Source: Streptomyces sp. NRRL S-455
Lineage (GTDB): Bacteria; Actinomycetota; Actinomycetes; Streptomycetales; Streptomycetaceae
NCBI RefSeq assembly: GCF_000717875.1
Contig: NZ_JOCT01000002.1
Coordinates: forward strand, 124,001 to 188,000
Length of the DNA stretch: 64,000 bases
Reading direction: 5' to 3'
The notes beneath the pieces were generated by a model. It saw only the letters and a program-made list of their open reading frames with translations, was not told the DNA's origin and ran no database searches. Both the position numbers and the translations under genes were made by a program. The first letter of the stretch is position 1. Each line of letters starts with the position of its first letter. This document shows, piece after piece, positions 1-8,595 of the stretch.

Positions 1-570
1 CTCGCCGGTGAACAGCGACAGCTGCTCCACCATGCGGTTGACCCCGCAGCCCAGGCGTCGCAGATCGCCGCGGAGCTGCCGCCTGCCGTCGTGCAACTCG
101 GCGCGCTGCGTCAGATCACCGTCAGCGACCGCGTCCAGTACGCGCGTCGCGTGCACGATCGGAACGGCCAGCGCTTCCAGCAGTGTGTTGGCCGCGTCGA
201 CGCTGGTCGTCCACGCGCCTTGGCCGGGACTCGCCGCGAGGCGTTCGTCCAGCCGTCCCTGCCGCACCACTTCCCGTCGGACCCGGTCGAGCTCCGAAGC
301 CAGGTGCGCGTTGCGCGTGACGATCTGGTTGAACACCCCCGCCATCTCGGCGAGGAGCCCCTCGGGCAACTCTCCTGTGCGTACGGTGAAGTCCCCGTCA
401 CAGAGGGACGTCATGGCGGCGAGCAGCGGACGCAGTTCGGCCACGCGCACCCACTCACCCGCCGGCGCGGGGACTGCCCCCTCTGCGGCCTCGGGCCTCG
501 TTTCGTCAGCCTCCCGCTCCTCGGATCCCGGCTCCGCGGCGGCGAGTTCAGTGTGGGCGACAGCATCCAT
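1..570 (-). CDS. HAMP-repeat sensor/hybrid kinase, N-terminal part only (cut by window edge)
   Basis: An open frame runs from an ATG at 570 leftwards to base 1 without a stop, so only the first 190 residues are present. After an acidic, Ala/Glu-rich lead (about residues 1-45) come two HAMP-like units: one with a GDFTVRTGELPEGLL core and EMAGVFNQIV, then a second with VADGDLTQRAEL and GVNRMVEQLS. This tandem HAMP architecture without a transmembrane segment is typical of the very long cytoplasmic HAMP-array hybrid histidine kinases of Streptomyces, whose kinase and receiver domains would lie beyond the edge. It diverges from the SpoIIE gene at 666, leaving about 95 bp of shared promoter region. 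Family assignment is good; the C-terminal domains are inferred only. Confidence 0.8.
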   Translation of the reverse strand, partial: MDAVAHTELAAAEPGSEEREADETRPEAAEGAVPAPAGEWVRVAELRPLLAAMTSLCDGDFTVRTGELPEGLLAEMAGVFNQIVTRNAHLASELDRVRREVVRQGRLDERLAASPGQGAWTTSVDAANTLLEALAVPIVHATRVLDAVADGDLTQRAELHDGRRQLRGDLRRLGCGVNRMVEQLSLFTGE

Positions 571-665
571 GACAGCTCACTTCGTGGGACAAACACACCG
601 GCATTTCCCATTTAGGCTACATTCGTCCTGTATTTGTACGCAGTGAACTCGGCAAGGGGTTGCCG

Positions 666-2573
666 GTGGGACCACAGGTGAGGTCGTCCTCGGGTCCGCG
701 CGCGGCAGCACGACTACGTGTACCGACCACCGAGCTCGCGGCTTCAGCGGCGCGCAAGTTCGTGCGTGCCGTGCTCGTCGAGCGGGCCCCACCGCACTCC
801 CCCGGAGCGCCGACGATCAGTGAACGGTCCGTCGACGACGCGGTGCTCCTCGTCAGCGAACTGGTCACCAGCGCTGTCGCGCACAGCGGGTTCGAGATCG
901 AGGTGTCCTGCCACCTCGAGGCCGGCCCCGACCCTCCGGCCGACGGCGCGCGGGCGGACGCAGGCTGGGTGGATCTCGTGGTCGAGGTGCTGGAGCACGG
1001 CAGCTCCGACGGCCTCGTCGACGGAAAGGACGTACGGAGCCACGGGCGCGGCTACAGCCGGCAGCTGACGCGCGCGCTGGCCGAGTCCTGGGGCGTGACC
1101 TACCGGCGGACCGAGAAGGCCACCTGGTTCCGCCTGGAGTGCGCGGTCGTGACCCCGCTCGCCGCCACGAAGCAGAGCGTCGGCGGCCCCCGCACCGAAG
1201 CCGTCCGCCGCGGGCAGCCCCTCCCCGAACCCCTCGTGCCGGGCGAGCGCCCGGGTCACCGTGCCGAGTGGGCCGAGCGCGAAGGACAGTGGTTCCTCGC
1301 GGAGGCCGGAGAGCTACTCGCCGGCCAACTGGACGAGGACATGGTCGCCGCGCTGGCCGGGCAGCTGCTGGTCCCCAGGCTCGCCGACTGGTGCGGCGTA
1401 TGGCTGACCTCGGACCATGGCCAGATGCGGCTCTCCCGTGTCTGGCACATGGACGAACGGCGTATCCGCAGGCTCCGCCTGGCCCTGGAGAAGGACCGTC
1501 CGTCCGCCGGTCTGAGCACGACCGGCGTCCCATGGCCCTGGCCCGACTTCGGAGACGACGAGAACACCGGCGGATCGGCGCTGGCCTTCCCGCTGGTCGC
1601 GGGCGGCAGGTACCACGGCACGCTGCTGATCGGCCAGGCGGGAACGCCCGACCAGACCGGCACCGTCGTGCGCCTCGTCGAGGACGTGGCCCGGCGCATG
1701 GCCCAGGCCGTGGTCACCGCCCGCCACTACACACGCCAGGCGAGCATCAGCCGGACACTTCAGCGCAGGCAGCTCCCCACGTCCCTCGCCGCCATTCCGG
1801 GCGTCGACACGGCGATCGTCTACGAGCCCTGGGGGGAGGGCCAGACCGTCGGCGGGGACTTCTACGACCTGTTCCCGATGGGTGACCGGCGGTGGTGCTT
1901 CCTGCTCGGCGACGTGTCCGGCCACGACGTCGAGGCGATGTCCGTCACCGGGCTGGCCCGGCACCTCGTACGACTGCTGGCACGTGAGGGCCACGGCGTC
2001 GAGACCCTGCTCAAGCGGCTGAACCTGGCCATGGCGGAGGAGGCCGCCGAGGCCATGAAATTCCGCGGCGAACAGGAGGGGTCCAGCTTCCTCAGCCTGC
2101 TGTACGGGGAGCTGGAGCCCGACCCGGTCGACGGCGGCATCCGGTGCACGATCGCCAGCGCCGGGCATCCGCCGCCGCTGCGGCTGGCGACGGACGGCAC
2201 CGTGACGCCGGCCGCGAGCCCGCAGATCCTGCTCGGCGTCGAGAAACACGCGGAGTTCCACGCCGACTCCTTCACCCTGACCCCGGGCGAGACACTGCTG
2301 TGTGTGACCGACGGTGTGACCGAACGCCGCAGAGGCACCCGGCAGTTGGACGACGACGACGGCCTGGCCGAGGTGCTGCGACGATGCAAGGGACTCGGCG
2401 CGAAGGCTGTGGCGGAACGGGTCCGGCGAGCCGCCCACGACTTCAGCACCGAGCCGCTCGACGACGACCTCGCCATCCTGGTTCTGGAGGCCGTACCGGT
2501 ACTCAGGAGCGCCGCAACCGTGGCGACGGCCTCTACCTCTACGGGGCGTCCGGACCGATTGACACGGCCCTGA
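666..2573 (+). CDS. SpoIIE-type phosphatase with N-terminal RsbW-like ATPase and GAF domains
   Basis: A cytoplasmic regulator of about 635 residues. Residues about 20-165 resemble the RsbW/SpoIIAB-type ATPase fold (N-box region VLLVSELVTSAVAHS, G-box region HGRGYSRQLTRALAE); about 185-345 look like a GAF sensor; about 370-615 form the SpoIIE PP2C phosphatase with the metal motifs GGDFYD, GDVSGHD, TDGVTERR and DDDLAIL. Such proteins dephosphorylate anti-anti-sigma factors and may also act as anti-sigma switches. The ATPase-first order is less usual than ATPase-last, and the N-box asparagine that coordinates Mg-ATP is serine here, so ATP binding may be weak. GTG at 666 is preferred over TTG at 660 because the AAGGGG ribosome site lies at workable spacing only for the former. 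Confidence 0.88.
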   Translation: MGPQVRSSSGPRAAARLRVPTTELAASAARKFVRAVLVERAPPHSPGAPTISERSVDDAVLLVSELVTSAVAHSGFEIEVSCHLEAGPDPPADGARADAGWVDLVVEVLEHGSSDGLVDGKDVRSHGRGYSRQLTRALAESWGVTYRRTEKATWFRLECAVVTPLAATKQSVGGPRTEAVRRGQPLPEPLVPGERPGHRAEWAEREGQWFLAEAGELLAGQLDEDMVAALAGQLLVPRLADWCGVWLTSDHGQMRLSRVWHMDERRIRRLRLALEKDRPSAGLSTTGVPWPWPDFGDDENTGGSALAFPLVAGGRYHGTLLIGQAGTPDQTGTVVRLVEDVARRMAQAVVTARHYTRQASISRTLQRRQLPTSLAAIPGVDTAIVYEPWGEGQTVGGDFYDLFPMGDRRWCFLLGDVSGHDVEAMSVTGLARHLVRLLAREGHGVETLLKRLNLAMAEEAAEAMKFRGEQEGSSFLSLLYGELEPDPVDGGIRCTIASAGHPPPLRLATDGTVTPAASPQILLGVEKHAEFHADSFTLTPGETLLCVTDGVTERRRGTRQLDDDDGLAEVLRRCKGLGAKAVAERVRRAAHDFSTEPLDDDLAILVLEAVPVLRSAATVATASTSTGRPDRLTRP

Positions 2574-2713
2574 GCTCCGTTGCCGTGTGCCGCGAGAGGC
2601 CGGCGCTGCCCCACGCTCCGGACGCCGGAGCGGTGCGGCCGTGGAACAGTGGTGGAGAGCGAACAGCGGCCTGAGGGGCTCGCGACCCGCGGGCCCGGGC
2701 GGAGGAGGCCAGG

Positions 2714-3601
2714 ATGCGTCAGCCTGTGCTCGCGGGAGTCGACGGGTCCGAGAGCAGTGCGGCGGCGGCTCACTGGGCCGCGCGGGAGGCCGCGCTGCGG
2801 GGCGTTCCGCTGCGGCTGTTCCACGCCTCTCCGCCGCTTCCCGGGGCCGCCGTGCCGACCGCCGCCCTGGACCGGTTGCACCAGATGGGTGACTGGTTGC
2901 TGGAACGGCTGGTCACCGGCCTCGGCGACCGCTACCCGGATCTCGAGGTGCAGGTCGGGCAGGCGGACGACGCCCCGGCCGCGGCGCTCCTCGCCGCGGC
3001 CCGCGAGGCCGGGCTCCTCGTCCTCGGCACCCGCGGGACGGGCGGCTTCGAAGGGCTGGCGGTCGGCTCGGTGGCCCTGCGCACGGCGGCGGTCGCCCCA
3101 TGCCCCGTCGTGCTCGTCCCCCACCGGCCCGGCGGTCACCCCGGTGGGCTGTCCTCGGCGGGCGGCACGGCCCAGGTCGTGCTGGGGTTCGACGGGCACC
3201 GGCCGGTCGGTGAGGTGGCCGACTTCGCCTTCTCGTCCGCCGAGGCACGCGGGGCGCGTCTTCGCGTGGTGCAGGCATGGGCGTTTCCCGCCGAGTCCGT
3301 CTCCTCCCGGACCCTGGTGGTGACGGAGGAGGACCGCGCCATGTGGGAGGACCAGGAGGTTCTGCTGCTCTCGGACGCGCTGCGGGCCTGGCATGAGAAG
3401 TACCCCCGCGTGGCGGTCGGCGTCGATGTCATGCTGCTCCACCCGGCGGAAGCGCTCCTCAACGCCGCCCGGAGTGCGGACCTGCTCGTCGTGGGACGCC
3501 GGACCGAGCCCCGGGCCGCCGAAGGCCGGCTGGGTCCGGTGACACACGCGGTACTGCACCACGCCCGCTGCCCGGTGGCGGTCGTACCGCACGGCGGGTG
3601 A
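2714..3601 (+). CDS. universal stress protein, tandem UspA domains
   Basis: A 295-residue cytoplasmic protein made of two UspA domains (about 1-140 and 155-295). Domain 1 opens with VLAGVDGSESSAAAAHWAA and closes with the ATP-binding signature GTRGTGGFEGLAVGSVA; domain 2 has VVLGFDG and a degenerate version (VVGRRTEPRAAEGRLGPVTHAVL). Tandem Usps of this kind are usually induced by hypoxia, stationary phase or redox stress in actinobacteria; the exact target is unknown. A good GGAGGAGG ribosome site precedes the ATG. It lies downstream of a SpoIIE regulator and ends seven bases from the convergent phosphofructokinase gene, a grouping that suggests an energy-limitation response. Confidence 0.92.
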   Translation: MRQPVLAGVDGSESSAAAAHWAAREAALRGVPLRLFHASPPLPGAAVPTAALDRLHQMGDWLLERLVTGLGDRYPDLEVQVGQADDAPAAALLAAAREAGLLVLGTRGTGGFEGLAVGSVALRTAAVAPCPVVLVPHRPGGHPGGLSSAGGTAQVVLGFDGHRPVGEVADFAFSSAEARGARLRVVQAWAFPAESVSSRTLVVTEEDRAMWEDQEVLLLSDALRAWHEKYPRVAVGVDVMLLHPAEALLNAARSADLLVVGRRTEPRAAEGRLGPVTHAVLHHARCPVAVVPHGG

Positions 3602-3608
3602 GAGCAGG

Positions 3609-4634
3609 TCATCCGTAGAACGCGGCGAACTCGTCGTACAGCGAGGGATCGACCACCTTGTTCGCCGCTGTGGCATCGGCGAGGGGGAGGCGGACGATGC
3701 GCGTGCCCCGCAGGGCGACCATGACGCCGAAGTCACCGTCCTTCACGGCCTCGATGGCGTGCAGCCCGAAGCGGGTGGCCAGCCACCGGTCGAAGGCGCT
3801 CGGGGTGCCGCCGCGCTGGATGTGTCCCAGGACCGTGGTACGGGCGTCCTTCTCGGTGCGGGCCGAGATCTCCTGGGCCAGCCATTCACCGATGCCGGAC
3901 AGCCGCACATGGCCGAACTCGTCGAGCGACTGGTCCTTGAGAATCATCTGTCCCTCCTTGGGCACGGCCCCTTCGGCGACGACGACGATCGGCGCGTAGT
4001 TGATCTCGAATCGGCGCTTCACCTGCTCACAGACCTGATCCATGTCGAACGGCCGCTCCGGGATGAGGATCACGTTGGCGCCGCCCGCGATTCCGGCGTG
4101 CAGGGCGATCCATCCGGAATGCCGCCCCATGACCTCCACCACGAGGGCGCGCATGTGTGACTCGGCGGTGGTGTGGAGGCGGTCGATCGCCTCCGTCGCG
4201 ATGCCGACGGCGGTGTCGAAGCCGAAGGTGTAGTCGGTGCCCGAGACGTCGTTGTCGATGGTCTTCGGCACACCGACCAGGTTGATCCCCTGCCGGTTCA
4301 GCTCGGCGGCCGCCCCCAGCGTGTCCTCGCCGCCGATCACGACGAGCGCGTCCACATCGTGCGAGGCGAGGGTCTCCTGTACCCGCCGCAGCCCGTCCTC
4401 GTGCCGGAACGGGTTGGTGCGGGAGCTCCCGAGGATGGTCCCGCCGCGGGGGAGAATGCCCCGCACGCTGGAGATGTCCAGGGGAACGACGTCGTTCTTC
4501 AGAAGACCGAGCCAGCCGTCCCGCACACCGACGAAGTCGAAGGCGTACTCCTGGACACCTTTGCGGACGACGCTGCGGATCACGGCGTTGAGGCCGGGAC
4601 AGTCACCGCCGCCGGTCAGAACTCCGACCTTCAT
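3609..4634 (-). CDS. pfkA: 6-phosphofructokinase, residues predict pyrophosphate dependence
   Basis: A 341-residue group I phosphofructokinase that phosphorylates fructose 6-phosphate in glycolysis. MKVGVLTGGGDCPGLN is the phosphoryl-donor loop, PKTIDND holds the catalytic aspartate (Asp127 in E. coli numbering, which fits here without gaps), and VEVMGRHSGW and HIQRGGTPSAFDR bind substrate. The two donor-specifying positions are Asp104 (GGEDT) and Lys124 (PKTIDND). Gly104 is expected for ATP enzymes; Asp104 with Lys124 is the pair of PPi-dependent PFKs such as that of Amycolatopsis methanolica. The annotated function is therefore secure as phosphofructokinase but the donor may be PPi. The ATG at 4634 has a strong GGGAGAAGG site; longer upstream starts would add an unrelated lead. 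Confidence 0.93.
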   Translation of the reverse strand: MKVGVLTGGGDCPGLNAVIRSVVRKGVQEYAFDFVGVRDGWLGLLKNDVVPLDISSVRGILPRGGTILGSSRTNPFRHEDGLRRVQETLASHDVDALVVIGGEDTLGAAAELNRQGINLVGVPKTIDNDVSGTDYTFGFDTAVGIATEAIDRLHTTAESHMRALVVEVMGRHSGWIALHAGIAGGANVILIPERPFDMDQVCEQVKRRFEINYAPIVVVAEGAVPKEGQMILKDQSLDEFGHVRLSGIGEWLAQEISARTEKDARTTVLGHIQRGGTPSAFDRWLATRFGLHAIEAVKDGDFGVMVALRGTRIVRLPLADATAANKVVDPSLYDEFAAFYG

Positions 4635-4748
4635 GGGCCTTCTCCCATCCGCTGGACACCGCCTCCCTCCAGCCTCCCCCCGTTGCATCCGCGGTGGCCA
4701 CTCGTCGGCTCCCTCTCAGTCGACGTACCGGCACGCCGGGCCCTCCTG

Positions 4749-5348
4749 TCAGGCCGGGAACCCTTCGCGGCCCGACCCGTGCAGGCAGGAGAGAACCACG
4801 ACGAGGGGCCAGAGGGACTGCAGGGTCGTCACCGCGCGTTCGGCCACGCCCGCGACACCTTGCAGATGGAGCTCCACCAGGAACCAGGCCATACCCACCG
4901 CCATCGCGGCGGTGGCCCCGAGGGACGGCAGGGGGCGCAGCGCCCACGGCACGGCGCCACCCGTACGGGCGGCCAGGACCGGCCAGGCGGCCAGGAAGGA
5001 GAAGCCGACGGCGGCGATCGAACCGTGACTCAGAGAGCCGCCGCTGCTCGGCGCCGGGCTCAGCGCCACCGCCAGGGCCGCGACGCCGCCCGCCGCCAGC
5101 GCCACACGGCCGGGGACCGCCGCGGCGCGGAGCCCCCAGGCGGTGAGGAGGTGGCAGGCGCCCACGGCGATGAACGCTCCCGTCATCACCCAGGACCCTG
5201 CGGTTCCGGGGGCCGCCAGGACACTGATCGTCTGAGCGGCAGGGTCGTAGGCGGGACCTTGCAGTGATGCGGCCACCATCCAGCCGAGGATCAGGACGGT
5301 AGGCGCGCAGCCCGACGGCAGCAGGACCCATTTCGGAACAGAGCGCAT
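4749..5348 (-). CDS. DUF998 family membrane protein
   Basis: A 199-residue integral membrane protein with about six hydrophobic segments, starting near residue 8 (WVLLPSGCAPTVLILGWMVA). The pattern, with PAYDPAAQTISVLAAPGTAGSWVM after the first helix, matches the DUF998 family, whose function is unknown. The frame remains open far upstream into the divergent phosphate transporter, but hydrophobic family-like sequence begins only at MRSVPKW, so the ATG at 5348 is chosen although no clear ribosome site precedes it. It is divergent from the phosphate transporter starting at 5466 and upstream of pfkA on the same strand. Confidence 0.78.
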   Translation of the reverse strand: MRSVPKWVLLPSGCAPTVLILGWMVAASLQGPAYDPAAQTISVLAAPGTAGSWVMTGAFIAVGACHLLTAWGLRAAAVPGRVALAAGGVAALAVALSPAPSSGGSLSHGSIAAVGFSFLAAWPVLAARTGGAVPWALRPLPSLGATAAMAVGMAWFLVELHLQGVAGVAERAVTTLQSLWPLVVVLSCLHGSGREGFPA

Positions 5349-5465
5349 CGGGACACCGTAAAACGGGCGACGGTTCTTCAAGTGCCACCGCTGCGACTCC
5401 TGGCGGGTCTGCCGGAGCGTTTCGCGGCACGATGGGTCCGGGCGGCTGCGGAAAGGTGATCGGGC

Positions 5466-6464
5466 ATGGAGCTCACTCTGGTGGTGCTGATCATCATCGT
5501 GGGACTGACGTTCGACTTCACCAACGGTTTCCACGACGCGGCGAACGCCATCGCCACCTCGATCTCCACCAGGGCTCTGACGCCGCGTGCGGCACTGGCC
5601 ATGGCGGCGGTGATGAACTTCTTCGGCGCCTTCCTGGGGACCGGGGTCGCCGAGACCGTCGGCAGTGGCATCATCGGCGCACCCCAGGACACCTCGGGCC
5701 TGCTGCTGGTCCTGTGCGCGCTCGTCGGAGCCATCGGATGGAACGTCTTCACCTGGTGGCGGGGGCTGCCCACCTCGTCCTCGCACGCGCTGATCGGAGG
5801 GCTGGTCGGTGCCGCGCTGGCCGCCTCCGCCACGGTGCACTGGTCCGGCATCGTGGACAAGGTCGTCCTGCCGATGCTGCTGTCCCCACTGGTCGGTGTG
5901 CTTCTGGGGTACACGCTGCACACGGCCATCCTGTGGATCTTCCGCCGTTCGGCCCCGCGGCGCACCACGCGCCGCTTCCGTATGGCGCAGACCGTGTCCG
6001 CCGCGGCCATGGGGCTGGGGCACGGGCTTCAGGACGCGCAGAAGACCATGGGGGTCATCGTGCTCGCCCTGGTCACGGCGGGGTGGCAGGAGGACTTCTC
6101 CGTCCCCGTGTGGGTGATCGCAGCCGTGGCGGCCGCCATGGCGGCGGGGACCTACAGCGGCGGGCGTCGCATCATCACCACCCTCGGCCGGCGCATCGTC
6201 CATCTCGATCCGCCACGCGGTTTCGCCGCCGAGACCGCTGCCGCGACCGTTCTCTACACCACCGCGTTCCTGGTGAAGGCGCCGATCTCCACCACTCAGA
6301 CGATCACCGCGGCGATTCTGGGGGCCGGCGCCACCCGGCGCGCCTCGGCGGTGCGCTGGCAGGTGGCGCGCTCGATCGTCACCGCCTGGGTCCTGACGTT
6401 CTTCGGCGCCGGGGTCCCCGCCGCCGTGCTCTACCTGGCTCTGCATCACCTCACGGGGGTGTGA
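5466..6464 (+). CDS. pit: inorganic phosphate transporter, PiT family
   Basis: A 332-residue inner-membrane carrier importing phosphate (as a metal-phosphate complex with protons in bacterial Pit systems). The two family repeats are visible: FTNGFHDAANAIATSISTRAL near the N-terminus and the C-terminal copy around LVKAPISTTQTITAAILGAG, with GHGLQDAQKTMGVIVLAL between. About ten transmembrane segments are expected. The ATG follows a GAAAGGTGATCGGGC lead with an AAGGTGA ribosome site. No phoU-like gene is adjacent, unlike many Streptomyces pit loci, so this may be the orphan paralogue. Confidence 0.93.
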   Translation: MELTLVVLIIIVGLTFDFTNGFHDAANAIATSISTRALTPRAALAMAAVMNFFGAFLGTGVAETVGSGIIGAPQDTSGLLLVLCALVGAIGWNVFTWWRGLPTSSSHALIGGLVGAALAASATVHWSGIVDKVVLPMLLSPLVGVLLGYTLHTAILWIFRRSAPRRTTRRFRMAQTVSAAAMGLGHGLQDAQKTMGVIVLALVTAGWQEDFSVPVWVIAAVAAAMAAGTYSGGRRIITTLGRRIVHLDPPRGFAAETAAATVLYTTAFLVKAPISTTQTITAAILGAGATRRASAVRWQVARSIVTAWVLTFFGAGVPAAVLYLALHHLTGV

Positions 6465-6576
6465 CGGTGGCCGCGGCGTGCGGTGCACGTGTGTCGGTAT
6501 CATCCTATTGACGTACATCAGGCGATTCGCCTTCGAGGGCCGTCGCCGACGGTGGCCATCCTCGCCGGAGTGATCA

Positions 6577-7407
6577 ATGTCCCGCACCGGCACGCCGGAC
6601 GACGGCGACGAGCTGCTGACCAGGCTCGGGGCCCTGACGGCCCAGGCACGTGCGCAGGCCCAGATGCAGCGGTCGCGGGTCGAGCTGGCCATCGCGCTGC
6701 AGCGCGGCATGCTGCCGCGGGACCTGCCCGTCGCCCACCGACTGCATCTCGCCGTCCGGTACACGCCCGCCTGTCAGGGGCTCAACGTGGGCGGCGACTG
6801 GTACGACGCCTTCATGCTGGGCGACGGACGTATCGGCCTGTCCATCGGTGACGTCCAGGGACACAACATCGAGGCGGCGGCCTTCATGGGGCAGGTGCGG
6901 GCCGGGCTGAGGGCCCTGGCCTCCGTCACCGGTGAGCCGGGTGAGGTCCTCGCCCGGACCAACGAGCTGTTGGTGTCCCTGCGCTCCGATCTGTTCGCCA
7001 CCTGTACGTTCATGCGGCTCGACCCGTGTGCCGGCGTGCTGGAGAGTGCGCGAGCGGGGCATCTGCCGTGCGTATGGGCGACGGCGGACGGGAAGTCCGG
7101 CCTCACGGAGGACGAGGGCGGGCCGCCCCTCGGCATCCAGGCGGGGTGGACGTATCCGGTGACGCGGCACGAGCTGACCACGGGTGGTGTGTTCGTGCTG
7201 CTCACGGACGGTGTCGTGGAGGGGCCGTCGATGCGGCTCGAGGAGGGTCTGGACCAGGTGGTCCGGCTCGCCGGCATCGCGGCCGTGGCGGCCATGGACG
7301 TGGACGCGCTCGCGGCTGCCCTGATCAAGGGCGCCGAGCGCGTGGGGCATGACGACGACGCCGCCGTACTGGTGGTCGGGCTCGACGGGCCGGACGCTCA
7401 GCCGTAG
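6577..7407 (+). CDS. SpoIIE-type PP2C phosphatase
   Basis: A 276-residue stand-alone phosphatase. A short helical lead (residues about 10-45, ending in ELAIALQRGMLPRDLP, the typical linker before the domain) is followed by the PP2C/SpoIIE fold with GGDWYD, GDVQGHN, TDGVVEG and HDDDAAVLVV, which supply the acidic Mn/Mg ligands. No sensor domain is present, so control probably comes from a partner protein. The next gene downstream on the same strand encodes a MASE1 membrane sensor, a domain often fused to SpoIIE phosphatases in this genus; the two could act as a split receptor-phosphatase. GGAG lies before the ATG. Confidence 0.9.
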   Translation: MSRTGTPDDGDELLTRLGALTAQARAQAQMQRSRVELAIALQRGMLPRDLPVAHRLHLAVRYTPACQGLNVGGDWYDAFMLGDGRIGLSIGDVQGHNIEAAAFMGQVRAGLRALASVTGEPGEVLARTNELLVSLRSDLFATCTFMRLDPCAGVLESARAGHLPCVWATADGKSGLTEDEGGPPLGIQAGWTYPVTRHELTTGGVFVLLTDGVVEGPSMRLEEGLDQVVRLAGIAAVAAMDVDALAAALIKGAERVGHDDDAAVLVVGLDGPDAQP

Positions 7408-7506
7408 GCCGACCGCAGGATCTTCGGCCATCGGGCCGCGGCGCCCTCAGCCATTGGGCCGCAGGGCTGCGCGCTCACCTCGCCGACGCGGCGGCCTCGG
7501 TATCTG

Positions 7507-8517
7507 ATGGCTGCTGTGGTAGGTAGCCAGGATCTGCGTGCGCCGGTCGTCGTCGCCCTGCAAGTGCTGGCCGTCGCCGCCTGCTACTACGTCTCGGGGC
7601 GGCTGGGCCTCCTGCGGGAACTGGTCGTCGAGGGCTCGGTCGTCACGCCCATCTGGCCCCCCACCGGAGTATCGGTCGCCTTCCTGCTGCTCTTCGGCCT
7701 GCGCTGCTGGCCCGGGATCGCCTTGGGGGCCTTCTTCGTCGTTCTGTCACTCACCTCCCCCAGCCCTTCGGTGCTGGGCGTGATGGCGGGAAACACGGCC
7801 GCGCCGGTCGTGGGGTACCTGCTGCTGCGCCGGGCCGGTTTCCGTACCGACCTCGCGAGACTGCGGGACGGTCTCGCCCTGGTGTTCCTGGGCGCCTTCA
7901 CCGCCATGCTGATCAGCTCGACCGTGGGCGTCGGCATGCTGCTCGTCACGGACGAGCTCGAGTGGTCGAGCTTCTGGGCCGTGTGGCTGGCCTGGTGGGT
8001 GGGTGACGCGATGGGCGTGCTGATCGTGACCCCGGTGCTGCTCCTGCTGTTCCGCGTCCGCCGGCCCCTGCGGCCGGCGCGCTGGAAGGAGGCCCTGGGC
8101 CTGACGCTGATCGTCTGCTGCGTCGTTCCGCTGGCCGCGTACAGCTCGGTCAGCGTGATGTTTCTCGTGTACCCCCTGCTGATCTGGGCGGCTCTGCGCT
8201 TCCAGTTGGTGGGAAGCATGCTGTGCGCGCTCGTCGCCTCCGTCCTGGCGACGGTGGCGGCGACCGACCGGGCCGGGCCGTTCGAGCGGCTGAGTCAGGT
8301 GGAGGTGATGATCAAGCTGCAGGCCTTCAACGGGGCGATGGCCCTGACGGCCCTGATCCTCTCGGCGGTGATCACCGAGCAGATCAACACGCGGCGTTCG
8401 GTGGAGCACGCGTGTCAGGAACTGGTCGAGGTCCTGGAGCATCTCACTGCGGGCGAGCCTGCGGACGGCCGGGCCCCTGCGGAGGAGGGCGGATCCGAAC
8501 GGAGGCAGGAAGAGTGA
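7507..8517 (+). CDS. stand-alone MASE1 membrane sensor domain protein
   Basis: A 336-residue integral membrane protein with about eight hydrophobic segments from residue 13 to about 290. The hallmark GSVVTPIWPPTGVSVAFLLLF and the repeated short helices identify the MASE1 sensor domain, normally the N-terminal part of histidine kinases, diguanylate cyclases or SpoIIE phosphatases. Here the domain is followed by only a short helical tail (about residues 290-336, EQINTRRSVEHACQELVEVL) that could form a coiled coil, and no catalytic output. It probably signals through a partner, the SpoIIE phosphatase ending 99 bp upstream being the obvious candidate. The ligand is unknown. Confidence 0.87.
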   Translation: MAAVVGSQDLRAPVVVALQVLAVAACYYVSGRLGLLRELVVEGSVVTPIWPPTGVSVAFLLLFGLRCWPGIALGAFFVVLSLTSPSPSVLGVMAGNTAAPVVGYLLLRRAGFRTDLARLRDGLALVFLGAFTAMLISSTVGVGMLLVTDELEWSSFWAVWLAWWVGDAMGVLIVTPVLLLLFRVRRPLRPARWKEALGLTLIVCCVVPLAAYSSVSVMFLVYPLLIWAALRFQLVGSMLCALVASVLATVAATDRAGPFERLSQVEVMIKLQAFNGAMALTALILSAVITEQINTRRSVEHACQELVEVLEHLTAGEPADGRAPAEEGGSERRQEE

Positions 8518-8595
8518 CGGGCCGCTGCCCTGCCCGCGCCGTCGGCCGTCTGCCGGCATGACATGCGGCGGTTACCCGGGCGTAGGGTTGCCGCC

